Assembly: GCA_900095875.1 (NCBI GenBank)
Contig: LT608311.1
Span: forward strand, 2,326,774-2,390,773
From: Caecibacter massiliensis
Lineage (GTDB): Bacteria; Bacillota; Negativicutes; Veillonellales; Megasphaeraceae
Direction of reading: 5' to 3'
DNA: 64,000 bases
Under the pieces are notes generated by a model. It saw only the letters and a program-made list of their open reading frames with translations, did not search any database and was not told the DNA's origin. Position 1 is the stretch's first letter; each line of letters begins with the position of its first letter. Below are positions 42,788 to 52,946 of the stretch, piece after piece. The translations under genes and the position numbers were made by a program.

Positions 42788-45700
42788 TTACCAGTCTGAA
42801 TCAAAACTGTATGTATCCACATCAATTCCGTTTTCCATGCAGTATTCATAGACGTGAGAGTCTCTTCTGCAGATTACGGTGACGGGGGTGTTTTTGAATA
42901 CGTCTTTTCCTATATGATTGATACCCGTGAATTTAATCGTTTTGAGGTTCGGGCAGTCAGCGAAGGCTTCGTCTTCCAGCGAGTCCAGGCAGTCGCCTAC
43001 TTCTACGTAGGAAAGTTCACTGCATCCTTTGAATGCGCGGGCCCAGATGCCTTTCACCTTAGTTGCATAAAATGCAACGATTTTGGAACCGGCAAAAGCA
43101 TTTTCTCCGATATAGGAAATGTTCGTTCCGCCGTAGACGTAGATCAGGGAGGAATTCATATATGCGTCTTCGCCGATACATTTTTGGAAAGACATAGTCC
43201 ATGGGTGGATGATGATATCCCTCATGCCGTCTTCCGATTGGTAGGCAGGCTTTTCCGGACGGCGTCTGATGGCGGCGACGATGGCTTCCCTGTCATAGTC
43301 GCCGTTTTTCTCTGCCTGGCTTTTCACGACGTAAATCCGTTTATTGTCTTTCGGATTGATTCCTCCTCCCGGAAGAATCGGGATGCCCATGTCATTACTG
43401 ATAGTATGTACTGTGTCCCGGAAATCCGACCGATAGCTATATAACGTGTAGGTTTTTGATTCTTTATAAATATCATAGTGTTTCCAGGCGCGTTCGTCGT
43501 CTAGGTTTTGCCGTTCTTTCAGTTCCTGGCGTACGGGGGAATCTTCCCCTTTCAGGAAATAGGGGATGGCATGTTTCTGGCAGTACGCTTCCCAGATACT
43601 TCCTGGCAGGCAGCAGACCGTGATGTCCGTTCCGGCAAATACGTCTTCTCCTATATGGCAGTCCATCTGTAACAGTTCGATGAAATGAAGGTCGCGGCAA
43701 TGGGCAAAGGCACCGTCGCCCACATGGGAAAGGGAGGCAGGAAGTTCCACCCGGTCAAGAAAATGCAGTCCTTCAAAAGCATGGGCCCCTATCGTTTCCA
43801 GACCTTCTTCCGCTTTGAACTGAAGAAGGGTGGATTTCATAAAACACCATTCTCCGATTTCCCGTATATCACCAGTGAGATGGAGATAACATATGGGGGC
43901 ATATACCAGTGCTTTTGTATCCAGCTTCGTATAGGGCAGCGCATCTTCCTCATCTTCCGTATCTTCGGGAATATGAATAACTTCCGGATACTGTTTGCTT
44001 TCTTTATAGCAGACATCGGAAATAGGCGGAAGTAGCTTGCGTGATTCTATGGGAAGCTCACAGTGTTCGCTGCCTTTGATTCGGTCTATGGCATTTTTGT
44101 GTGTAAAAATGGATGTATTACGTTCCAGTAGTCCCCATGATTTCATGTCTTCATAGACGTTCCCGCCAAGGGGAATATCGAGGCGTACGTCTATATTGTA
44201 GAATTCATCATTGACAACAGTAGTGTGTTCAGAAAGGAACACTACCGTTTTTTCCCCGACGGCAGATAACGGATAGGCCGCAACGGAAGGGGGGATGACC
44301 AGTTTCTTCAAACATGGCACATCGAAAAAGGCGCGGTGGCCGATGGTTTTCAGGCTTTGTGGCAGGATGAGTTCCTTCAGTTGCTCGCAACAGAAGAATG
44401 CATAGTCTGAAATAGTGGTTACCCCTTCGGGTATGGTAATGGATTCATCGGAGACTCCGTAAAAATGAAAGGAAGGAATAGTCGTTCCATCGCCTGTTTC
44501 CTGGGAGGATCCTTTCAGGATGACAATTTCTTCCGCTTCCTGCTTCAGCTTGTCCAAAAGGGGATAGGGGAAGGTCATCTGCACATCATGCAGGGCCCCG
44601 GCTATGTCACCTGCCTGATGAAGCAGACCCAGGGACATGAACGCGTCTATCAGAGGACACCCATCCTGTATGTAGTCCAATAAATCGGCCAGGGGAAGAT
44701 CTCTCTTCTTTCCAAAATAGCCCAGTACACCTTTGGTCATCCGGAACTTGACATCTTCCAGTTTTTCAGAAAGCCCGAACGCTTCGGCTATGCGGTCAAC
44801 GATACCGTCTCTATCGTTGAGATAGAGGTAAAATAACTTGTAGGACAGGGGCTTGTAGGGATTACGGTCCAGTACATAGAATGCTGCCTTTTTCCGCTCA
44901 TCCTTTCCCAGGGTACCATCATTGATGGCAGTTTGCATGACCTCGGGCAATTCATTTTTTTCTGGATCTGGTGGAATAAGGTTCAGGCGGTCGGAGGCGT
45001 CCATGGTGAGATAGAAAACAGAACGTCTGTACGTATCAATAAACGATTGTACCAGATCGTCGGAACGGAACAAATCATCGAGCTGTCTTTTTTCCCGGCT
45101 GTTGGTGAATGCATTGCCGATGGCATTAAATATGCTGTGCGCCGCACCGCTTGCCAGATTGAGAACACCGGCAGTAATCATACCCTGCAAAGCGCCGCCC
45201 AGGCCGAAGCCGCCGCCTATGATCCGGCCGCGGTATTCTTTCCGCAGTTCCCGGTAGGTTCTTTCTGCTTCGGCATTTCCTGTGATTTTACCAACCTGGC
45301 CCAGCAGAGACTGGACAAAATCCTGCCATGCATCGAGAGCAGAAGGGGCGCCGTCTGCCATGTCACGGGCCATGAAATTATCTTTCGTAAGACCGTAAAT
45401 GCCGCGGGATAAAAGAAGGGAAGATTCCTTCTTCAGCACGCTGCCCATAATCTGTTCGGCTGCTTCTTCGCTCGTAAAGAATTGCAGAAGCTCTTCTACG
45501 CTGTCATTTTTCCAGTATATGCGTTTTAGTTCTTTATCTGACAGCGCTTCTTTGGTCATGGCTTTTGCCAGACGGATAAAGCCGACCTGCCGTTCATCGT
45601 ATTCGAAATGGCACCCGTCTACATCAAAGACATACTTGCCCCGTTCTCCGTCATGGAAAGGTCTCAATTCAGGACTATCGTCTTCAGGAGAGCAGAAAAT

Positions 45701-45850
45701 AGGATATATTTTTTCTTCTTTCCGCGCATTTACCTTTTTTAGGATATCTTCATAGGAAGGCCCATCTGCTGAACCGGCTACTGGTGTTCCGCAGTACGGG
45801 CAGAATCTGGATCCGTCAGGGACCGGTTTTCCGCAATTTGTACAAAACAT
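42788..45850 (-). CDS. large zinc-ribbon protein with BspA-type leucine-rich repeats
   Basis: The protein is 1020 residues from the ATG at 45850, chosen because AAAGGAG lies 10 bases upstream. The N-terminus MFCTNCGKPVPDGSRFCPYC is a zinc ribbon (C3, C6, C17, C20). An alpha-helical region follows, with a glycine/alanine hydrophobic patch (GFGLGGALQGMITAGVLNL). From about residue 460, groups of LRR_5 repeats appear (TTISDYAFFCCEQLKELILP, TIGAHAFEGLHFLDRVELPA, YIGENAFAGSKIV), split by a non-repeat insert. No signal peptide is visible, so it is probably cytoplasmic. Function unknown; BspA repeats usually bind proteins. Confidence 0.82.
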   Translation of the reverse strand: MFCTNCGKPVPDGSRFCPYCGTPVAGSADGPSYEDILKKVNARKEEKIYPIFCSPEDDSPELRPFHDGERGKYVFDVDGCHFEYDERQVGFIRLAKAMTKEALSDKELKRIYWKNDSVEELLQFFTSEEAAEQIMGSVLKKESSLLLSRGIYGLTKDNFMARDMADGAPSALDAWQDFVQSLLGQVGKITGNAEAERTYRELRKEYRGRIIGGGFGLGGALQGMITAGVLNLASGAAHSIFNAIGNAFTNSREKRQLDDLFRSDDLVQSFIDTYRRSVFYLTMDASDRLNLIPPDPEKNELPEVMQTAINDGTLGKDERKKAAFYVLDRNPYKPLSYKLFYLYLNDRDGIVDRIAEAFGLSEKLEDVKFRMTKGVLGYFGKKRDLPLADLLDYIQDGCPLIDAFMSLGLLHQAGDIAGALHDVQMTFPYPLLDKLKQEAEEIVILKGSSQETGDGTTIPSFHFYGVSDESITIPEGVTTISDYAFFCCEQLKELILPQSLKTIGHRAFFDVPCLKKLVIPPSVAAYPLSAVGEKTVVFLSEHTTVVNDEFYNIDVRLDIPLGGNVYEDMKSWGLLERNTSIFTHKNAIDRIKGSEHCELPIESRKLLPPISDVCYKESKQYPEVIHIPEDTEDEEDALPYTKLDTKALVYAPICYLHLTGDIREIGEWCFMKSTLLQFKAEEGLETIGAHAFEGLHFLDRVELPASLSHVGDGAFAHCRDLHFIELLQMDCHIGEDVFAGTDITVCCLPGSIWEAYCQKHAIPYFLKGEDSPVRQELKERQNLDDERAWKHYDIYKESKTYTLYSYRSDFRDTVHTISNDMGIPILPGGGINPKDNKRIYVVKSQAEKNGDYDREAIVAAIRRRPEKPAYQSEDGMRDIIIHPWTMSFQKCIGEDAYMNSSLIYVYGGTNISYIGENAFAGSKIVAFYATKVKGIWARAFKGCSELSYVEVGDCLDSLEDEAFADCPNLKTIKFTGINHIGKDVFKNTPVTVICRRDSHVYEYCMENGIDVDTYSFDSDW

Positions 45851-45950
45851 AGTTATCATTCTCCTTTACCATGCAAATGCTCTTTTGTTTTATTTTACTA
45901 CGGCTGCAGGAAAGAAAAAAGAGGGTCTGGTTTGGAGCAGTCTTTATTTC

Positions 45951-46220
45951 TTAGAAATGGAAAGTGACGCCGGCGCCAACACCGTGTTCGTTATCGCCGT
46001 CTTCAGGCATGTAATTATGGTAATTGACGTTCAGTCCCCATCCCAGGGCGATGTTATAGTTGATGCCGGCCTGGGCTTCAGAGAAATGGGAGCCTTTGAC
46101 ATATGTGGCATAGGGCTGGATTCCCAGAATATGGGGTGCAGCGACGCCGATGCCGCCGTAAAAGGAGGCCGAATCGGACTGGTGGCCGATGTTGTTGCGC
46201 CAGCCGCCGAGAAGCTGGAC
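45951..46220 (-). pseudogene. outer-membrane beta-barrel protein, C-terminal remnant (YfaZ-like)
   Basis: About 89 residues in frame directly after the exoA stop codon: VQLLGGWRNNIGHQSDSAS, GVAAPHILGIQPYATYVKGS, AGINYNIALGWGLNVNY and the end HGVGAGVTFHF. Alternating residues and a terminal Phe are typical of outer-membrane barrels. There is no start codon or ribosome site, so it is the tail of a lost gene. It supports a diderm host. Confidence 0.65.
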
Positions 46221-46223
46221 ATT

Positions 46224-46976
46224 TCATAGTAATTCCAGACCGACAGGGCAGTGGTCGCTGCCGGTGATATCTGTATAAATAGAGGCTTTTTTCAACTTGT
46301 TGTCGAGACTTTTCGAGGTGATGAAGTAGTCGATGCGCCATCCGGCGTTGTTCTGGCGGGCCTTGAAGCGGTAGCTCCACCACGAATAGATACCCGTTAC
46401 ATCGGGATAAAAGTAGCGCCACGTGTCGGTAAAGCCGGCAGCCAGCAGATCGGTCATCTTCTGCCGTTCCTGGTCGGAGAAGCCGGCGTTGTTGTGGTTG
46501 GTCTTGGGATTTTTCAGGTCGATTTCTTCGTGGGCAACGTTCAGGTCACCGCAGAGGATGACTGGCTTTTTCTCATTGAGTCCGGCCAGGTAGGCCCGGA
46601 AATCGTCTTCCCACTTCATGCGGTAATCGAGGCGGGCCAGTTCGCTCTGGCTGTTGGGGGTATAGCAGGTGACGAAGTAGAACGTGTCGAATTCGAGGGT
46701 GATGAGCCGCCCTTCATGGTCGTGTTCGTCCATGCCCATGCCGTAGTGGACCGACAGGGGATGGAGGCGGCTGAAGACGGCCGTACCGCTGTAGCCCTTG
46801 CGGTCGGCGTAATTCCAGTACTGTTCATACCCGGGCAGGTCCATGTCTATCTGGCCGGCCTGCAGCTTCGTTTCCTGCAGGGCGAAGATATCGGCGTCGA
46901 GCTGGTAGAATACATCCATAAATCCTTTTTTCATGACAGCGCGCAGACCGTTTACATTCCAGGAAATACATTTCAT
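46224..46976 (-). CDS. exoA: exodeoxyribonuclease III
   Basis: The protein is 250 residues from the ATG at 46976, behind AAAGGA. MKCISWNVNGLRAVMKKGF, ADIFALQETKLQ, GDLNVAHEEIDL and GSDHCPVGLEL are the conserved metal and catalytic motifs of the ExoIII/AP endonuclease family. It cuts DNA at abasic sites and trims 3' ends in base-excision repair. The stop codon meets an outer-membrane gene remnant in the same frame. Confidence 0.96.
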   Translation of the reverse strand: MKCISWNVNGLRAVMKKGFMDVFYQLDADIFALQETKLQAGQIDMDLPGYEQYWNYADRKGYSGTAVFSRLHPLSVHYGMGMDEHDHEGRLITLEFDTFYFVTCYTPNSQSELARLDYRMKWEDDFRAYLAGLNEKKPVILCGDLNVAHEEIDLKNPKTNHNNAGFSDQERQKMTDLLAAGFTDTWRYFYPDVTGIYSWWSYRFKARQNNAGWRIDYFITSKSLDNKLKKASIYTDITGSDHCPVGLELL

Positions 46977-47131
46977 GAGATTTTGTCCTTTCTTTGCAAT
47001 GAAGCTATAATATTTGTTCATTCTTTGTTATAATGGATTCATACAGTAAACAATAGGGTATTATCTATTATATGACGTTATTGTATAGAAATTTATAGGG
47101 ATTGTCAAAATTAAGGAATCAGGTGATTGGT

Positions 47132-48769
47132 ATGGCAGTACATGAATTAGCAGGTACGAAAGTCAGAAAAGAAGATTACATCGATTTGAAGGCAATTGCT
47201 GATGCCTACGCCCACATTATTCCGGATGTAGCGAATCCGGAATGCCAGGTGCGGTTTGGGACATCCGGTCACCGGGGGCAGGCCGGAAACGGCAGCTTCA
47301 CGGCTGCTCATGTTGCCGCTATTACCCAGGCGGTATGCAATCTGCGGAAGACCTTTGGTGCCGATGGACCGCTGTTTGTCGGGGAAGATACGCATTATCT
47401 TTCTAAGCTTGCCTTTGAAACAGTACTGGGGGTACTGGCAGCTAATGACGTAGCTGCTTATATCGACAGTGAAGACGATTTTGTGCCGACGCCATCTGTT
47501 TCCCGTGCTATTTTACGGTATAACAAAGGGCGCCGGGACCATCTGGCAGATGGCATCATTATTACGCCATCCCACAATCCTCCGGAACACGGCGGCATCA
47601 AATACAATCCCACGAGCGGCGGACCAGCGCCTTCGGATATTACGAAAGCCATCGAAACGGAAGCCAACCGCCTGCTGGCAGGGAAGAACTGCGAAGTACG
47701 GCAGATTCCCTATGAACAGGCACGGGAAAGTTCCCTGGTGACGGGCTATGATTACAAAGGCCTGTACGTATCGGAATTATCATCTATCATTGATTTTGAA
47801 GCAATCAAAGGTGCCCATCTTCATATTCTTGTCAACGCACTGGGCGGGTCCGGGATGAATTACTGGCATGCTATTGCTGAACAGTATAGCCTTGATATGG
47901 ATTTCGTCAACGATACGTATGATCCCCAGTTTACCTTCATGAATTACGACCATGACGGCAAGGTCCGCATGGACTGCTCTTCAGCCTATGTCATGTCATC
48001 CGTGACAAAGCAGAGCGGGGACTATGATCTCATCTTGGCCAACGATCCCGATTACGACCGTTTTGGCATTGTTTCCGGCAGTCAGGGGATGATTACGGCC
48101 AATGCCTATCTGACCGTAGCGTCCCACTATCTCATGACTCACCGTCAGTTTGACGGACTGGGGATTGCCAAGACTGTAGTGACGACAGACCTTCTGGCCC
48201 GTTCGGCTGCCTCCCTGGGCGTGCCGCTCTATGAAGTCCCCGTAGGATTTAAGTATTTTGGTTCCCTCTACAGTGATGGGAAGATTGCCTTTTCCGGTGA
48301 AGAAAGTGCCGGTGGTTCCTTTATCGCCAAAGACCGCAGCCTGTGGACGACCGACAAGGACGGCATTATCATGTGCCTCCTGGCAGCAGAAATCAGGGCC
48401 GTGACGGGTAAGCTGCCCCTTGCCTATTATGATGAGTTATGCCAGAAGCTGGGCCGGCCGTATGCCATGCGCAGTGATGCGCCGGCAACGCTTGCCGAAA
48501 AGGCCAAGATCAGCAGTCTCACCGAAGCCGATGTAGCCGAAAAGACGCTCTGCGGCAGTCCAATTACCGCCGTATTATCACATTCCCCCTATGGAAATTA
48601 TGCCATAGGCGGCGTCAAAATCTGCAGTCCCGATGGCTGGATTGCGGCACGGCCATCCGGTACGGAAGACATGTACAAACTGTACGCCGAAAGTTTCGTA
48701 TCTGAAGACCATGCGCGGAACCTGTTGGACGAAGGACGGGCGCTTATCAGCCGGGCATTAAAAAAATAA
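47132..48769 (+). CDS. pgm: phosphoglucomutase (alpha-D-glucose-specific)
   Basis: The protein is 545 residues from the ATG at 47132 (AGGTG upstream); a TTG at 47102 is less likely. The phosphoserine loop TPSHNPPEHGGIKYN, the metal loop NDPDYDRFG, the sugar loop GEESAGGSF and the phosphate loop RPSGTEDMYKLY are all present. It interconverts glucose 1- and 6-phosphate for glycogen and sugar-nucleotide synthesis, which fits wecA and wecB a few kilobases downstream. Confidence 0.96.
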   Translation: MAVHELAGTKVRKEDYIDLKAIADAYAHIIPDVANPECQVRFGTSGHRGQAGNGSFTAAHVAAITQAVCNLRKTFGADGPLFVGEDTHYLSKLAFETVLGVLAANDVAAYIDSEDDFVPTPSVSRAILRYNKGRRDHLADGIIITPSHNPPEHGGIKYNPTSGGPAPSDITKAIETEANRLLAGKNCEVRQIPYEQARESSLVTGYDYKGLYVSELSSIIDFEAIKGAHLHILVNALGGSGMNYWHAIAEQYSLDMDFVNDTYDPQFTFMNYDHDGKVRMDCSSAYVMSSVTKQSGDYDLILANDPDYDRFGIVSGSQGMITANAYLTVASHYLMTHRQFDGLGIAKTVVTTDLLARSAASLGVPLYEVPVGFKYFGSLYSDGKIAFSGEESAGGSFIAKDRSLWTTDKDGIIMCLLAAEIRAVTGKLPLAYYDELCQKLGRPYAMRSDAPATLAEKAKISSLTEADVAEKTLCGSPITAVLSHSPYGNYAIGGVKICSPDGWIAARPSGTEDMYKLYAESFVSEDHARNLLDEGRALISRALKK

Positions 48770-48869
48770 TCAATAGTAATTTATCGCAGATTTATGCTAT
48801 AATAGGGAAGAATGATCAAGAGGGGCATTCTATCTTGTCTCCGCATATAGAAAAGGAGTGGGCATCAGA

Positions 48870-49142
48870 ATGAAAGTTGTCATTACAGTAGTCGGTGTAG
48901 ACCGCACCGGCATCATTGCCGCTGTCAGCCAGATTATGGCAGAACATCAGGTAAATATTCTCACTATCAATCAGGTAATCCTCGACGGTATTTTCAATAT
49001 GGCCATGATTGTAGATATGGATCAGGCGTCGGTGGATCTGGGTACGCTGCAGCAGCTGCTGAAGGAAAAAGGCGATACCCTGGGGGTAGAAATCCGGGCG
49101 CAGAATATGGAAATCTTTAACGCGATGCACCGTGTAGGATAG
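48870..49142 (+). CDS. ACT domain protein
   Basis: This 90-residue protein is a single ACT domain: VITVVGVDRTGIIAAVSQIM, VNILTINQVILDGIFNMAMI. The ATG at 48870 follows AAAAGGAG. A TATAAT at 48798-48803 may be its -10. ACT domains sense amino acids or small ligands. The gene is nearly always paired with a UPF0210 gene, which follows 12 bases later here, so they are probably a sensor and effector pair of unknown function. Confidence 0.9.
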   Translation: MKVVITVVGVDRTGIIAAVSQIMAEHQVNILTINQVILDGIFNMAMIVDMDQASVDLGTLQQLLKEKGDTLGVEIRAQNMEIFNAMHRVG

Positions 49143-49154
49143 GAGGAAGAGAGA

Positions 49155-50513
49155 ATGCTGACTATCCATGACGTGTTAGAAACAAATCAGATGATTCAGA
49201 AGCATAACCTGGACGTCCGCACCATTACGATGGGCATTAGTCTCCTCGACTGCTGCAGCAGTGACGGCAGGACGCTCTGCAAAAATATTTATGATAAAGT
49301 GACCCGCTATGGGGAACATCTGGTACAGACCGGGGAAGATATTGCCAGAGAATTTGGCGTGCCCATCATCAACAAGCGTGTTTCCGTTACTCCCATCGCT
49401 CTGGTAGCCGGATGCAGTGATCTCGATAATTACGTCGAAATCGCCCGTACCCTGGATAAAGCGGCCAAGACGATCGGCATCGATTTTATCGGCGGATTCT
49501 CCGCTCTGGTAGAACGTGGCTATGCTGAAGGAGATAAGAAGCTCATCGCTTCTATCCCGGAAGCACTGGCCTGCACCGATCTTGTCTGCAGTTCTGTTGC
49601 CGTTGGCTCGACTAAGGCCGGCATTAATATGGATGCCGTCGCTGAAATGGGCCGGGTATTCAAGGAACTGGGGGAACTGACCAAAGATCAGGATGCTCTG
49701 GGCTGTGCCAAATTAGTCGTCTTTTCCAATGCCGTAGAAGATAATCCGTTCATGGCTGGCGCCTTTCATGGTGTTACCCAGGGTGACAGCTGTGTCAGCG
49801 TCGGCGTCAGCGGCCCTGGCGTCGTCAAACGGGCTTTGGAAAACGTCAAGGGCGAGCCTTTCGATGTCGTAGCGGAAACCATCAAGAAGACGGCATTCAA
49901 GATTACCCGTGTCGGTCAACTCGTAGCTCAGGAAGCATCGCGCCGGCTCCACGTTCCTTTTGGTATCATCGACCTGTCACTGGCACCGACGCCGGCCGTT
50001 GGTGATAGTGTGGCGGCAATCCTGGAAGAAATGGGACTGGAAAGCTGTGGTGCCTGTGGTACGACGGCAGCTCTGGCTCTCCTCAACGACGCCGTCAAGA
50101 AAGGCGGTCTTATGGCATCAAGCCGTGTCGGTGGCCTGTCGGGTGCATTCATTCCTGTCAGTGAAGATAAAGGCATGCTGGAAGCCGTAGGCCGGGGCAG
50201 CCTGAGTTTGGAAAAACTGGAAGCCATGACCTGTGTATGCTCCGTCGGTCTGGATATGATTGCCATTCCCGGCAGCACGACGGCTTCTACTATTTCGGCA
50301 CTCATTGCCGATGAAGCTGCCATCGGTATGATTAACAACAAGACGACGGCCGTTCGTGTCATCCCTGTACCGGGCAAAGATGTGGGCGATACGGTCGAAT
50401 TCGGCGGCCTTTTAGGTCATTGTCCTATTATTGATATTAATAAATATAAGTCTGATGCGTTTATTGCCCGTGGCGGCCGCATTCCGGCCCCGATGCGCAG
50501 CCTGACGAACTGA
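49155..50513 (+). CDS. UPF0210 / PFL family protein
   Basis: The protein is 452 residues behind TAGGAGGAAGAG. Features of the family include [63 protein letters not shown] and [11 protein letters not shown]. It resembles pyruvate formate-lyase in part of its fold, but the glycyl-radical signature is not seen. Biochemical function is unknown. Co-expressed with the ACT protein. Confidence 0.9.
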   Translation: MLTIHDVLETNQMIQKHNLDVRTITMGISLLDCCSSDGRTLCKNIYDKVTRYGEHLVQTGEDIAREFGVPIINKRVSVTPIALVAGCSDLDNYVEIARTLDKAAKTIGIDFIGGFSALVERGYAEGDKKLIASIPEALACTDLVCSSVAVGSTKAGINMDAVAEMGRVFKELGELTKDQDALGCAKLVVFSNAVEDNPFMAGAFHGVTQGDSCVSVGVSGPGVVKRALENVKGEPFDVVAETIKKTAFKITRVGQLVAQEASRRLHVPFGIIDLSLAPTPAVGDSVAAILEEMGLESCGACGTTAALALLNDAVKKGGLMASSRVGGLSGAFIPVSEDKGMLEAVGRGSLSLEKLEAMTCVCSVGLDMIAIPGSTTASTISALIADEAAIGMINNKTTAVRVIPVPGKDVGDTVEFGGLLGHCPIIDINKYKSDAFIARGGRIPAPMRSLTN

Positions 50514-50553
50514 CGGGCGGCATCGAGAATCCCTTTGAAAGTAGGCGTGTGTT

Positions 50554-51588
50554 GTGCTTGTATATTTTGTACCCTTTTTTATAGCATTGATTGTAGCGTA
50601 TGCCCTGACGCCAAGCGTCAAGAAACTGGCTATCAAAGTGGGTGCTGTTGACAGACCCAATGCGAGGAAAGTTCATACTCATGTCATTCCCCGTCTGGGC
50701 GGTCTGGCTATTTATATCGGTTTTCTGGCCGGCGTCCTGTATTCCATGCCCATGAATCATGAAATGCTGGGATTATTGCTGGGATGTACGGCCATCGTCT
50801 GTGTCGGTATCTGGGATGATATCTGCAACATTCCGGCAAAAGTCAAACTGGTCGGACAGATTTTGTCGGCGGCGATTCCCGTCGTCTTTGGCATCCAGAT
50901 TGAATGGCTGACCAATCCGTTTGGCGATTTAATCATCCTGCCGGAAGTCGTTGCCATTCCCCTGACCATATTCTGGATCATTGGTTTTACTAATACAGTC
51001 AACCTCATCGACGGCCTTGACGGCCTGGCTGCCGGCGTGTCCTTTATTGCGTCCATTTCGATGTTTCTCATGGCTGTCAGTATGAACCAGTACCTGCCGG
51101 CTATGATTATTATTTCTATGGCCGGGGCAGCTCTGGGGTTTTTGCAGTATAATTTCAATCCTGCCAAGATTTTTATGGGAGATACGGGTAGTATGCTCCT
51201 GGGGTATACCATGGCTGTAACGGCCGTGCTGGGACTGGTGAAGACGGCTGCGACGATTGCCCTGGTCGTACCGGTCATCGCCCTGGGCCTGCCTATCCTG
51301 GATACACTGTTTGCCATCATCCGCCGCAAGATGAGCGGCGTGCCTATTTTCACACCGGACAAGGGTCATCTCCATCACCGTCTGCTGGCACTGGGGATGT
51401 CCCAGAAGCAGGCCGTGCTCATCATGTACTGTGTCAGTATCGTATTGGGAATTGTGGCTATTTTTGTAGCTAATGTCAATTACAAAACCGGTATCTTGAC
51501 CGTGGCAGTGGTTCTGGCGGTGATTATATATTCAGCAAAACGAATAGGAATACTGCATAAAACGACAAATTCTACTCATAAAGATTGA
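50554..51588 (+). CDS. wecA: UDP-GlcNAc:undecaprenyl-phosphate GlcNAc-1-phosphate transferase (WecA/TagO type)
   Basis: The protein is 344 residues with a GTG start and about eleven membrane helices. Family motifs are DRPNARKVHTHVIPRLGG, NTVNLIDGLDGLAAG (catalytic Asp pair), FNPAKIFMGDTGSM and KGHLHHRLLALG. It starts a lipid-linked polysaccharide on undecaprenyl phosphate. The next gene makes UDP-ManNAc, suggesting a wall-polymer linkage or enterobacterial-antigen-like route. Confidence 0.93.
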   Translation: MLVYFVPFFIALIVAYALTPSVKKLAIKVGAVDRPNARKVHTHVIPRLGGLAIYIGFLAGVLYSMPMNHEMLGLLLGCTAIVCVGIWDDICNIPAKVKLVGQILSAAIPVVFGIQIEWLTNPFGDLIILPEVVAIPLTIFWIIGFTNTVNLIDGLDGLAAGVSFIASISMFLMAVSMNQYLPAMIIISMAGAALGFLQYNFNPAKIFMGDTGSMLLGYTMAVTAVLGLVKTAATIALVVPVIALGLPILDTLFAIIRRKMSGVPIFTPDKGHLHHRLLALGMSQKQAVLIMYCVSIVLGIVAIFVANVNYKTGILTVAVVLAVIIYSAKRIGILHKTTNSTHKD

Positions 51589-51627
51589 TTTATGAGTAGA
51601 ATTTGTTTAGTTCAAGGAGGTTTTTAT

Positions 51628-52776
51628 ATGCTTAAGGTAATGACTGTATTCGGAACGCGTCCGGAGGCCATCAAAATGGCGCCGGTCGTCCTGGAACTCA
51701 AAAAACATCCGGATCAGATTCAGACGGTCGTGGCCGTTACGGCCCAGCACCGGCAGATGCTGGATCAGGTACTGGATTTGTTCCAAATCCGTCCGGATTA
51801 CGATCTGGATATTATGAGTCAGGGACAGACACTGTATGACATAACGACTCGTTCCCTGCAAGGGCTGAAGTCCGTTATGGAAGTGGAAAAACCGGATCTG
51901 GTTTTGGTACATGGTGACACGACGACGACTTTTGCCGGAGCACTGGCTGCGTATTATCAGCAGATTCCCGTAGGTCATGTCGAAGCCGGTCTGCGTACAG
52001 GAAATATTTATTCACCATTTCCGGAAGAAATGAACCGTAAGCTCACCGGAGCCATTGCGGCCATTCATTTTTCACCGACCATGACCGCCCGGGGTAATCT
52101 GCTGCGGGAAGGAATCGACAAAGATGCCATTTTTGTTACCGGCAATACAGTCATTGACGCCCTCATGACAACCGTCGATGAAGGATATGATTTTGAAGAC
52201 GAAGAGTTACAGTCGGTTGATTTCCAGAATCACCGCATTATTCTTCTTACAACGCATCGCCGTGAAAATCTTGGCGAACCCATGCGGCATATTTATAAAG
52301 CACTACGCCAGATCATTGAAGAAATCCCTGATACGGAAATCGTCTTCCCCGTTCACCGCAATCCGCTGGTGCGCAAGGTCGTAGAAGAAGAACTGTCCGG
52401 CGTAGATCGTATCCATCTCATCGAGCCGATGGAATACGAACCCTTTGCCAATCTGATGCATCACAGCTGTCTCGTACTGACCGATTCCGGCGGTATCCAG
52501 GAAGAAGCGCCGTCTTTGGGCAAGCCTGTCCTGGTCCTGCGCAATACGACAGAACGGCCGGAAGCAGTGGAAGCCGGTACGGTCCGCCTCATTGGAACTG
52601 ACAGGGACCGCGTCTATGAAGAAACGAAACGGCTCCTTACGGATAAAGCGGCCTATGATGCCATGAGTAATGCTGTTAATCCCTACGGGGACGGACAAGC
52701 GTCGCGCCGCATTGTACAGGCTATCCTGTATACCTTTGGAAATAGTACTGAAAAACCAAATGAATTTACATTGTAA
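51628..52776 (+). CDS. wecB: UDP-N-acetylglucosamine 2-epimerase
   Basis: The protein is 382 residues from the ATG at 51628 with CAAGGAGG upstream. MTVFGTRPEAIKMAPVVLEL, HGDTTTTFAGAL, VGHVEAGLRTGN, EEMNRKLTG and LTDSGGIQEEAPSLGKPVLV are family hallmarks. It converts UDP-GlcNAc to UDP-ManNAc. It follows wecA by 39 bases; the 3' side is AT-rich and contains the ATP synthase promoter. Confidence 0.95.
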   Translation: MLKVMTVFGTRPEAIKMAPVVLELKKHPDQIQTVVAVTAQHRQMLDQVLDLFQIRPDYDLDIMSQGQTLYDITTRSLQGLKSVMEVEKPDLVLVHGDTTTTFAGALAAYYQQIPVGHVEAGLRTGNIYSPFPEEMNRKLTGAIAAIHFSPTMTARGNLLREGIDKDAIFVTGNTVIDALMTTVDEGYDFEDEELQSVDFQNHRIILLTTHRRENLGEPMRHIYKALRQIIEEIPDTEIVFPVHRNPLVRKVVEEELSGVDRIHLIEPMEYEPFANLMHHSCLVLTDSGGIQEEAPSLGKPVLVLRNTTERPEAVEAGTVRLIGTDRDRVYEETKRLLTDKAAYDAMSNAVNPYGDGQASRRIVQAILYTFGNSTEKPNEFTL

Positions 52777-52849
52777 CTTTACATACTTTTGCAGTAATTT
52801 TTATAAAACAGATTTTTTTTTAGTTTTATGACTAATATCTAAAAATTTA

Positions 52850-52878
52850 TTGATTTTATGTAAGCCCCGTGATACAAT
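52850..52878 (+). promoter_or_regulatory. promoter of the ATP synthase operon
   Basis: TTGATT (52850-52855) and TACAAT (52873-52878) are 17 bases apart in an AT-rich intergenic stretch. Confidence 0.75.
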
Positions 52879-52946
52879 AACTGTATTGCTGGACACGAAT
52901 CCTATGCATGAAATATTGTAATGCAATGTATGCCGGGGTAAAGACT

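Noticed and set aside
46251-47033. 260-codon plus-strand open frame opposite exoA
   Set aside because: Antisense shadow of ExoA; no ribosome site.
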